64,000 nucleotides of DNA, from contig OZ035961.1 of NCBI GenBank assembly GCA_964034945.1, positions 93,213,991 to 93,277,990 of the forward strand, given 5' to 3'. This DNA is from Chrysopilus asiliformis (lineage: Eukaryota > Arthropoda > Insecta > Diptera > Rhagionidae). Positions 49,601-61,600 of the stretch are shown in pieces (the stretch's first letter is position 1; the number at the start of each line of letters is the position of its first letter). The translations under genes and the position numbers were made by a program. A model generated the notes under the pieces. That model did not search any database. It was not told where the DNA came from and saw nothing but the letters and a program-made list of their open reading frames with translations.

Positions 49601-52600
49601 CGGATCTAATACTGATTGCAAGAAATAATTAAGTGAACTAATAAAACTTACCTAAAAGTTCTTTTCTAATCCCCGAAATTGTTTCTAAATAGCAGGTTTC
49701 CAATTCTTTCGTAACGTTGATTCATCTGGAATTTTTTCATGGCAATATTTTTGAAAAAAACTCTTTCAAAATATAATTATTCAATTTCCAAAGTGGAATA
49801 TTTGCTTTAACAAATGCCATACATAAATCTCTAAAAAATTATGAGTCGCTTCTTCTGCTGATTGCATTTTTGAATATCCCGACTTTTTTTGAACTTGCTT
49901 TCTGCAATAAATTCTTGTGTATGGCAATTTTTATGTGTTGTGTCACAAAATACTTTTTTGAATGATTCACTACTTTTTCGCAAATTTTGCAGAAAAGCAA
50001 ACTCCCGTCTGTCGAGAAACAGTCTTTACCAAATGTATTTACAAGGTTCACGAGTATAAGGCGGTTTTCTCGTGTGATTTTTGGCATTTCTAAGATTTCA
50101 ATTTACTACCAAAACTAAACTGATCGTACATTGGCGCAACTGTCATAAATATAGGCATTGCCAAATCAAAAAAAAAATAATGATAATTTTTATGGGTACT
50201 TAAATTACCCTAAAAGGAATTTATAAATCTTTTTAAGATCGGAATTATTAAAAAAGGCATTAAAAAAAGGCTAAATGGTCGAAAAAGTGGGAAAATAAGC
50301 AAAAATGCCTAAAAGGCAGTTATTATACAAAAATGAACGAAAAAAGCAAAATAGGCAAAATGCCTTTTTGCCTTAAATATCCGGGCCCTGGTAATGACCT
50401 TTCTCTATAGAAATAATATAAATATACCAACAGCCGCAATAATGGTCATAATAAAAGTAATAATAGCAACTTGATCACATGATAGTTTTGCGCAATAGCA
50501 GTATTTTTATGCGATTTTTTTATAGCTGATGGATGCCTCCTCATTGAAGTTTGATGCGCGCCACAAATGCACTATGCGCGATCCAATTGCGGTGGCGAAA
50601 TCAAGTGGATTTAATAATAAAAAATGGTTAATACTAGTGGGAATGGAAGACAGTGTCCGAACTTGATGAATTAAACGATATGTTTGAAAATATATTACGT
50701 AAATGATTCTAGGGGTTTTCTAATGGAGGAAAATACATTTTAATTATTTTTTTGTTTAATAAGAATACACACATTTTTTTGTTAGGGCTGTCTATAAAAT
50801 ACGTCACACTTATAGGGGATAGTCAAAAAGACTGGAATTAATGTAACGTATTTGTCTACAAATTAATCATACGCATAGAGACGCAGAAAAAAAAGTAAAT
50901 TCAACTAATAATGAATCATGACTACAACTAAAATAGTTAATTTCAATAATAAACATAACAAAAGCTATAATTGCCAATCTGGCAATCATTGGAGACCCGT
51001 ATGGTGATATTCGTATCAAAATTCGAACAATTGTACCAAAATTCCACTTTGAAGTCAAACTTTCCAATAAGAATTTTTAAAATTTATTCCAATCGGATTT
51101 TGATGTATGGGAGTTTTATGTAGAATCATATCCTAAATAACTTTTGTTCTTAGACTTTTTTGATAAGATGCACCGTTTTCGAGATATTCACAAAAACCGT
51201 TTTCGTTCGTATGGGGGGTACCCCCCCTAATGGTCCATTTTTGCCCATTAACGAACTTAGCCTCGCATTTTACGAAAAACGGATCTGCGCAAAATTTCAA
51301 GTCTCTAGCTCAATCCGTGCGCCCGCAATCCGCGCCACAGACAGACAGACGGACAGACAGACAGACGGACAGACAGACAGACAGACGGACAGACGGACGG
51401 ACATGCAGAAATTAATTATTTTTATCATTCTAAACACACTGGGGTAATTCATTTTTGTGTGTGATGACGGGATCTTGGCGTTACAAACGGTAAAGCAAAG
51501 TTAATATAGCCTTTGGTTTCACCATACGGGTATAAAAATAGTCAAAATCAACTATTTTTATAATAAATTAACTATTTACAAGTACACCTTGCAAGGTGTA
51601 ACTCTCAGATGTTGATTAAACTTACATATCGTCGGCTAAGAGTGAAATTGTGCTAAGTCCATTATACCAAATTTTCCAGAAGAGCAATAAAAAACATTGT
51701 TAAATAATTTTAATTTTCATTTAAAGAAAACAGAGTCTGATTTGAAGAAAACTGAGCCCAATTTTTCTCATTTAAAGAAAACTCAGTGTTATTGAAAGAG
51801 AATTAAAACGATTTAACAAGGTTTATTAAAACGATTTAACGAAAATTTGCAACCTGTTAGGGACGCAAAAAGGATCCTAAACACGGACGATGACCGATAA
51901 AAAAAATATGTGTCTCTTATTTACATCATTCTTTCACGTATGTAAGGTTCACCAAGATTTGAGAATTACAACTCGCGAAATTTACTTGCTAGTAGTAAAA
52001 TTTACTATTTAGTGGTTAATTTGATTATTTTTGTAGTTGAAATTAACTATTTTACAATTGAAATTAACTATTTTGCAATTGAAATTAACTACTTTGTAAT
52101 TGAAATAAACTATTTTAGTTACAGTCCCGATTTCCCATCATTAGACTTAAATTTTTTTCTCTGTGTGTAGTTAATTTGTAGACAATGTAAGGCACTGTCC
52201 ATAAAATACGTAGCAGAAGCGTTGAAAAACGATGTGTGCTTAACACAAAAAATTTGTTGACCCAGTAAAAACTTGGATATCAAATTTCAACTTCCTACAA
52301 CTTGCGGTCCAAAAGCGACGTACATCACACTGGTAAAACTTTTGTCATTTTTGAACAAAAACATTAAATAACATAAGGTACAATTGCCTGCACCCCTGAC
52401 AAATACTCTAAATGAGGACAGACAGAATTGTTATAGAAGATTTGATAGAAGAATTTTGATAGCAGAATTTTGATAGAAGATGTGGCCAGATCGGATTTTG
52501 ATTTATGGAAGAGTCATCTAAAATGATATTCTAAACAATTTTTTTTAACGAATAACCAAATAATTTTTTGATACAACACACCGTTTTTGAGAAAATCTCA

Positions 52601-55600
52601 AAAAAAAAACTATTCCATTTGTGTGTGGAAAGGAGAGCAATAGCCCGATTTTGTACGTTAAAAACGCTGCCTTGCGAGAAACTAACCTGTGGCAAATTTT
52701 CAAGTCTTTAGCTCAATTTGATCGAGCTATCGTGCTAACAGAAAGAAAGACAGATAGGCAGAAAAAAATCTTTCGCCATCCCGAAAACCCTGGTTTATTT
52801 TTTTTGTACCGCGATTGATGATTGTTAAATAGTTTTACAAAATAACCAAATTTTTACAAACGAATATAATTTTTGAAGATGGCAAAACGTTTTGAAGTTC
52901 AGTGGACACAAAAATATGAAAAAAGCATTATCTGATTCTTTGCCATAAAACTTGTACTGTGGGAAAATGTTGAAAAACTTTTTAAATTTCAAAGAATGTT
53001 TTGCTGTTTTTCTATGAGAAACTTTTGACAATAAATGTTTCACAATGATTCATGGCGGGTGGTTTGCTATTGCGTTCACGTTAAATACAGCCTAGTGTTA
53101 CATTGACGTAGAGAAAAAAACGAAAAAAAAGATTTATTCTCTTTTGCAAATAATATACTGCAATCCTGGTGTATAAAAATGAGTTTTTCAAGAAAAATTA
53201 ATGTTTGGGGTGAAAATTTTACTAAAATTTTGTTTATTTCGAAAGCATCTTACTTTTAAGAGCAAAATTGGCAAAATGAGTATTTTTCAGCTTAAACAAA
53301 AGAACTCCAGATTGGAAATATGTAAATTCAATTTCTGTTCCTACAAAAAGGAGTACGTGTGATTTGTGACAAACTTCCATACTTCCCTTTGGAAATCTTC
53401 CTTCCCGCACAAGACATAAAGTCAAATTTCAGCTCAATCAACAATCATAATAAGGACAATTCATTACATTAGATATATAAAAACCATCATCAAAACTTGA
53501 AAACAGAAGAGAAGTTTAATAAGAGAAAAAAACCAAGTTGAAGATAATTGAGTTTCAAATCTCATTAAGATTTAATGTGCAATTCCTGCTAGAAGAACGA
53601 AAGTTCTTGAAATAATTGAAAATTTTGCATACCTCACCAAATATTTCGCTAGGAAAATAGCACTAGTTGTCAATTGAAAGAGAAGTGTCTGTAGTTGAGA
53701 AAAAGAGGCTCCTGGTAGGATCTTGAAGAAAATACTCAGCAAAATTTTTAACAAGAATAATAAAACTACTTTGAGTATAGTTGGTGTGTGAGAGTAGGTT
53801 GAATAGTTGCGTTCCTGTCAAGAAAAATATATGATTTAGGACAAATTTTCCCTTTTCATTCAGAAAACATAATCCGAAAATCGGTCGAGTCATTTTGGAG
53901 TTAAGTTCGGTCTATGAATACGTCACATATTCTGTAGAAGTGGAGGAGGGGAAGAGTGGGGGAGGGGGAAAATTGGCGATACTAAATTTTATACAAAAAA
54001 AAACAGATTTAGGCACAGCAGAATCCGGTCCATTTACGCGTTCTATTCTTTAAAAAATAGATTTTTCTTGGCCTACTAAACCTAGAAATTCTGGGACTTA
54101 AATAATGTAAGTTGAACATAAGTTGCCAAGTTTCGTTGGTGCAAACCAAGGCTCTTAGGCCCGTTTTCTGATACAAGTCATAACTATTTAAGTTATGATT
54201 AACCTTCTTAAACCATAGAAATTATGGCACTTAACAAATTTAAGTTCGACATAAGTTGCTAAGTTTCGTTGGTGCAAACCGCTCTTAGTGCTTTAAAAAC
54301 GGAATTCGTATTTTTTTTGTTGACGAGAAATAAATTATAGAAAATTCCACAACTTGTGCTGATACTGATTTTCGATATTTTATGCCGTTTTCGAGAAAAT
54401 CTAGGAAGAGCCAAAAATTAAGCCTAACCTTAATTGTTTTCAAAGTCGATATTTTGAAATTTGTTCGATTGATTGATTTGAAATTTGCCTCAGCTCTTTA
54501 AAAAGCAAAGGGAAAGAAAAAAAACTTTCACGAATCGACATGTGTGTTTCCTTGCTAGGCTCGCAAACTTCTCAACCCACCCTCACATAACAAGAGGTTA
54601 CTCAGTTAAATATAATATGTCTCTGTTGCCTTCAGGACGAAATAAAATTTCCCGGATCAGCGCAGTGGCTGAATTATACTGTATTCGGGATGCAAATGAG
54701 TGAATGCGCTTCGAAGAAAAGGCTAACGAGATGAATTTGAATCTTGAGCGTTGAACCCACAATTTGTCAAGTGCCACCTTCTCGCCTAGCAATATGGTTG
54801 CTGCGACGTGACGATGTCTTCTTTGTCATATTTGCAAATTAGGCGTGTGACTCGGGCGGTTGATGAAGATAATGACGGCGATTGCGATGACGAGTAGGTA
54901 AACTTCCAAACTCGGCACACAAACGCCACCGTCAAACCAAACTAAGAGCTCAACTCCGAAATGGAACTCAACAGTCGGTCGGCCGGTATATCAAATCGGA
55001 ATAATTCAGCACGAAGTATTTGGGGTGGAAACAGCTTTGACGGCAGGACTGACAAAACGAGGGGCGCACTCCCGAGACTTCCCTGGTAGATTCAAAAACG
55101 CCCTCCCTTCCTGCTGCAACCGGTGCTCATCCCCTGCATTAACCTGCTTTCCTTTCTGCACTCGCGAATCATTCTGGCGAGCATAATTTACACATTGCAT
55201 GCACAGCACATCGGCACAGGTTCCAGGGGTGAGGAGGGGAGAGCATGAAATACCGGGACGAAGTGGTATTTCGAACAGGTCTGAAGCACTATAGTAACTG
55301 CAGCCGGGAGTGTGTGTGTTTTTTTTTGCTTTCGCTTTATGGAAGAGGGATGTGAGGTAAAATTGAACGACCAAAGTTGGTTTCTGCAGGGGTGTTGAAT
55401 GAGCAGAGGGCGGATGTTGCCAAGAAGTGTTGGTGGAGGAAACTCATATCGTTTTTCGCCAAATGAAGAACTCGGAAAGGTTTCCGTCTATATCCATTGG
55501 CAAAACACACACCAAGCAACCATCGGTTGAACAATCGCCGCTCAGCACGACGAAAAAAAAAACAAAGAACAAGGGGAAAATTAAAGTTTTTATCGCATTA

Positions 55601-58600
55601 AGTTTACCGGCGAATTGTTGGAAAAATCTCTTCATTTCTTTTAACCAAAATGCAAAAAAAGAAAAATAGCGAATAAAAAGGTGCACGTCTGCGACTGTGG
55701 CCTAGCCCACTTCATATTTTCCACAGAAAATTATTCATCACTTTCAGTACAACCAAACAACACCCAAAAAATAGAGAAAAACGTAGAGAAGAATGTGAAA
55801 AAGATTATAAAAAAATTTAAAAACTAAACTTAAAAGTTGGAATAAAGAAACAAAAAAAGAGAAAAATTATATTTGATACGGTTAATTACCTTTAAAAATT
55901 GCTTAACTTAATAATTAATAATTTCTCATATATGAAGGCAACTGATTTGATTCCGTGATGGAAGTTGAAAAATGTCTGCAGGCAAACTTTTTAATAAAAA
56001 TATTTGATTTGGTTTTTTTTTTATTTTTTTTTTGAAAAAGCACTTTTTTTAGTCCAATATATACTCGTAAATAATATTTTAGGGGAAAAAACTATCTCTT
56101 TTTTCAAGTGAAAAACAATAAAATTACAAAAGAAATTATTTTTTTCTATCACAAAAATTTTCTTTTTTAAGAAAAAGATCACAGGTGAATGTCCTTTAAA
56201 GATTTGTCTCCAAATTAAAAAGAACTCTAGATTATATTAATAAAAAAAATTTTTTTTGCTCTTTGTTTATTTGAAATTGTATTATTATTTTGTATTACTC
56301 CAAGGAATTTGATTTTAAAGAAATTTCCAAATATTTTTTTTCTTTGCCAAGTTTATACAAAAAAACTTTTCAAACTGATTTTTAGTGTTTCTCGGATTTT
56401 GATTTTTTTTTTCAATTTCACAACTTTTTTTTTTTTTTTTGAAAGCACTCAAAAAATTTAAGTTTTAAGGCCTTTTTTTTGGAAAAAAGATTATTTTCTG
56501 CCTGGACTTTTCTGCTAGGCTGCTGATTTAACTGTTAAGCGAAACAAATAACGAGCGAGAAGTTCAACTTTCAATATCCTCAACTCAACAACTGAACTGT
56601 GGTGCGGTTTTTAGTTACCAGTTACCACAGTAGACACGGTAAACGAACGGACTTTGCAGACGCTGTACGCTGAATGTAGAATCGAATCGAATTCGAAGTG
56701 TGCAGACCGGAGAATCATGCAAACACCGAAAGCTGAAAATTGAAAGCCGAAAACAGACAAAGCGGCAGACAGTGTGGAAAAAAGCTAAGCAGAGATGGTG
56801 GACGGGGATGATGAAGTCATGTTGAATACAGTCGAATCTGTCTATTTAGACTATACACTGAGAAATTTGAGTTTTTAGTCGATATTGGCTGTGTTTCACT
56901 AAACTTGGAGTAGACACTCTAGAGTAGATGTCAAAAAAATGCCTACTCCAAAAGACCCTGTTTAGATTAGCCGATCCAGGCGCCAGGCATTGAACGAAAC
57001 TGTCAAAATACAGGCAAGACGAGGAAGTGGGGGTGTCGATAGGAAATCGCACCACAAAACTAACATTTCAATTTTCAGAGTTCCGCCTTTCGTGCTTTGA
57101 TTGGCTAGCTGTCAAATTACTTGTGTTCCACCGTCATTTGTATTCCTATTAATTTTTTCACTCTAATTTTTTCCACTGTAATTCAATTTATTTAATATTG
57201 TCACAGAATTATATGTATTTTATACCGATTGCCAATTTGTTCAGTTTCCACGTTTCACATTGAAACTGAAAGTTTGGCGTTCAGCTTTCTGTTCCAATCT
57301 CAATGTAAACACGAGCAATATTTTTCGTTCATGGTCTGGCGCCTGGATCAACTTAATCTAAACACCGTCAAAAAGTGGTCAATTTTAGTGATGAAGTGCG
57401 CCTGCTTTTTAAAAGAATGTAGTTCCACAGAGCTTCTATAGAACAGAGGTTAAAATCACACTGAGCGACAAAAATATGGCGTGAAATATGGGATTTTATC
57501 ATTAGCACGAAAGCTTTACGAAAGCTTTTTTCTGCTTGTGCTAATGATAAAGTCCCATATTTCACGCCATATTTTTGTCGCTCAGTGTGATTTTAACCTC
57601 TGTTCTATAGAAGCTCTGTGGTAGTTCAGTATATTTTGGAATAGAAATAGTTTAGCAACAGAGTATACTCTAACTTCAATGGAATACGGCCATTATATCT
57701 AATGTGAGCAGCATATGACTTTCTTATACTAAAGGTCAGCCGAAAACAGACAAAGCGGCAGACAGTGTCGACAAAGCGGCAAAGGTATGGCGATTCTAGA
57801 TCAGTTCCTTGCAGTATCTAGATCCTTGTTTCCATACCAGTGAATCGCAATCCCCTACGGAGTCGCCAAACATTTTTAGGGATAGTTTTTAATTTTATAA
57901 AAAAAGTAATGAAAAAAAGTCTCCTTTTTATAAAATTAAGGAATCCACTAAAAACAAATGAAGCGCACGTAATTTAAGAAATTTCAATTATGTTCAACAG
58001 AATTAAAGTTATAATTTCGTTTGGGACGATAAAATTTACCTTGCGTCGTATTATTTTTAAAACATTTTACCTGTGGCGCATTTTTCCAATAATTATGAAT
58101 TTTACAATAATTATGAAATTTTTCGACTACGGACGGAGCAGGAGGTTGCTGATTTATTTAGAACATTAAATTTCAAAAAAAAAGAATCGCGAGTGCAGTG
58201 ACGCAACTAAGAATCACAACACTTCCGGTCGAATCCCCCTTGTCTCTTTTCATGCCTCACATTCCAATAGGTATGGATTTCTCTTAATCGCACCCGCCGA
58301 AATCAGTTCCGTCAGCACTAGTGAAACGTGATTTGACCAATAATTTTGTATGAACTGAAACTACATCCTTAGATTGCCTATACTTTGACTACGCTACAAA
58401 AATTATGGCTTTTATCTTTAAGCTATTTGTGAGTGTTTGGGAGATGTTATTTAAGGGATATGTTATTATTTTAGGATTAATTTAAGGTTTTTCTCCCCTT
58501 CCCTCTCCCTTGACGCAATTTTTCGCGATTCTATGAACTTTAGGATAGCCGTTATAATACATATTTACGAGTTTATATGGGACCCCCCTTCCTATGGAAA

Positions 58601-61600
58601 GGGTGACGTATTTTTTGGACAGCCTCTAAGCTGAAATTTCTATGTCGGTTGTTGTTATTAAGACCATACTTTCTATAGCCCGTCAAAGAAAAAAAATGTT
58701 TTTGAAAGTGTCATCTTGTGTATGTGATTTTAAACGGGTAGAAAGCTTTAAAATTGCGATAATCACTTCAGCCGGATATGCTACAAGCAAAGTATTGCTT
58801 AGAGAACGAAAATATCGTAGAGTAGAAAATGAAAAATCGATGAAATATTGAACAATTTTTTTTTTTTTAGTATCCATCAATAGGCTATCCCACTAAGCGA
58901 GGTGCTACTGTACTTTATTTCTGCAGACAGTAGAGGAAACAGACCGAAATTATTATTCGGTCGGTGATTCGATTTCTACTTCGTTCACTCACACCGCTTC
59001 ACCCTTTTTACTCTACCTCCTTCTATGTATGATTATGATTGTTGTTCGCTTGCTGTTTCTTGGCTGTAGTTCTTCGACTGCTTGAATCATCCGTTAATTC
59101 TCCTACCCCCGCAGATGTACTGCTGACTCGTACTGGCGGTTTCTGTAGATTGTGAGTAATCATTTGCTTGCTGGGGTGTTAAATGCGCAGAAAATTCCTT
59201 CTTCAGTGTTGTGAACACTAAAAATAAATCTTGTTGACAGTATATGGGGTACTCCATAGATAAATAAATTCAAATATTATACTATCGTTTTAGCACACGA
59301 GGTAAACAACTTTCAAATCTGTAAGAAAAATCAAAAAAAAACCTTTCTTCTCTTTGACGCCTTCTTTAGCAAAACATTTCAGTCCAACCGGTCGAGTGGT
59401 GTTCGAGTTATAGCTTTTCAGAGCGAAATTTTTCTTGGTCTTACTATTTTTGTTAAGGAACGAAAATCGAATAGACGTGCAAGATTCAAATTCCTTCTAA
59501 GGCATCAAAGGGTTTAAATTCCTCATTAGCAAACATCAAAGGATTAACAATCCACAATGTTGAAAATCAAGCATTTTTGGGAAAGGAAATTGCCACCACT
59601 GTTCACAACACTGGAATCCCACTATCTCTCCTGTAAATCGTTGTTGCACCAACTACACGTTCTTCAGAAAGTCATCATACAGCTGAAGCCGGCTAAACTA
59701 GTGTTGGTGGCGCGAAATTTAAATGCGAAGCAGATCTACGAAAGTAATGCACGGCTGACGAATAGTGTCTGCACAAATAAACCACGGCAGTAGAATGCGT
59801 CACGGTGTTGGTGAATGACTAAGCGGAGAAGTCGCCGGCATTGGCATTCGCTTAATTCGTTCGGAATTCCCCCTTTTTCGACAGCTGCTTCTACCGTTGT
59901 TGCTCTACTGGACACGAAGATGGAATGGAATAAAGCGATTTTTCCTCTTTCGATGGATTCATGAGGTAGCTCTGCCTTCTTTCAACCAACGGGAAGACCA
60001 TTTGCGGAATCCCACTTAGATTTCCAGAATCCATCCTTTGCATGACGATTCCGCTTGGGATTAATGAGAGAGAGGCAGAGAATTCTAGTTGGAAAATGAA
60101 TCTAAACTTAGCCTTCTCGTGCTTGACCTCCAAAATATTCTAAAATTATTTCCACCGATCCGATGACGATGAAAAGATTTCCATAAATTGCACTTAATGA
60201 GGAGTCAACCAAATTATTGCAAATCTTCAATTTTTTTTCCTTTTGTCTTTGATTTGGTTTAGGGCAACTCAAGGACCACACCCAGTTTTGCGCAATGACT
60301 TAAGCATCTATATATAATTAGAAAGAAATTAAGTCACAGTCAAGTGATTGGCCTTTCCGATTACATCGGCCGTAATGAAGATTTTTGGTACAAAATCTTG
60401 TTCAACTCATTAGGGTCGATGGCTTTTCGCTTTTGGCTTCCAACTTCTGGCTATGAGTTCGCAATCAGATGAAAAGCATCTGGAAGTGCACACACTTTGA
60501 ACTCATTCCCAAATTCTGTGTTGATGATGAGGAAAAGATTCTTATATGTTTTGGCTCAATGCGTTTTCTAATCAAGATTAATATCGGTTCAGTCGGAAAT
60601 CTGATTTTCAAATTAAGCTCTAATAAGGAACTGCGAGTTGTCGATTGTTTACTCCCCCTGCGACATTATTTAGATAAGAGAAAGTGGAAAGTAAAGATTT
60701 ATTGCGATTGCGGTCGAATCTTTAAGTTTTGTTGAAAATTAAAGACTAGCAGGATATTTAATTTTACTTATCGAAGTAGAAAAAAAAACATTTTTTTTCT
60801 TTTTATCGTGCACTAGGTTAGAACAACAACACGGTTTTAATGATGCTATATATTTTTATTCATTTATATATACCAAAGTAATGTCTAGTTTTATTTTTAA
60901 ATTGTGTAATTAGAATTATTAAAGAGACATTTTTTAATTCTGTTCCATAGAATATTTCTCGTAACTAATTTTTATTAGTTGTATATACCGCTTTACACGA
61001 TCGAAACTTGGTAAATTATGTCCATCTTAAATTATTTAAGTGCAAGAATTTCTTTGACTAAAAGGCTGTCCATAAAATACGTTACACGTTATAGCGGAAG
61101 GAGGTCTACAGTAGTGTGACGGTGTTACTAGACTCCATGCAAAAATCGCGAAAAAGGGACACGAAGAGTGGGGGAAATTAATTATAGTTATACAACTTTT
61201 TTAAAAAAAAGTACGCGCAAAAGGTCCTTAATTCTATAACTCGAACTTTAGCTTCAAACAATATTTTATTCCTCTTTTTTAGTCAATATGTAAGAGAGCA
61301 TTAAATATTTTATCTTCTATGCAACCATTAACTTATATCAATAGGGTATACGATTTTCGAAACTATTTCTTTACGTCTTGACTGTAAATAAAAATTTCGT
61401 TCGGAGCTTCATAGATTTGCGAGAAAAACTAAAAAGTGATCGATTTTGTCGTGTAAATATAACTATTTAATTGTTTTCCTCTTGAATAATTAATATATGA
61501 GTTTAGTAGATTTAAAACTCTTGAAATTAAGTATTCAGTAAGTCAAATTATTCGAAAACTGAAACAGCCTTAGTTTTTTTACGTTCGAGTTTTCGCGATT

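Larger units (their letters stand above)
50872..52167. mobile_element. TA-flanked long-TIR element, copy 2, with nested mini-me
   Basis: The right end TTTTTTCTCTGTGTG before TA and the interior AACTAAAATAGTTAATTTCA blocks match 44962-46039. The left end is more diverged. It is broken by the mini-me at 50952. Its right subterminal part holds a ~23-nt tandem repeat (51990-52110). The left boundary is approximate. Confidence 0.5.
56745..57768. repeat. Segment bounded by 31-bp perfect direct repeats
   Basis: Identical 31-mers at 56745-56775 and ~57738-57768 (both beginning AGCCGAAAACAGACAAAGCG) border ~960 bp containing two TIR elements. Far too long for a transposition duplication; it suggests a local tandem duplication or template switching. 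Confidence 0.6.

Noticed and set aside
55006..55374. 122-codon minus-strand frame in the less AT-rich block
   Set aside because: No recognisable domain and no conserved splice sites; composition does not look coding.
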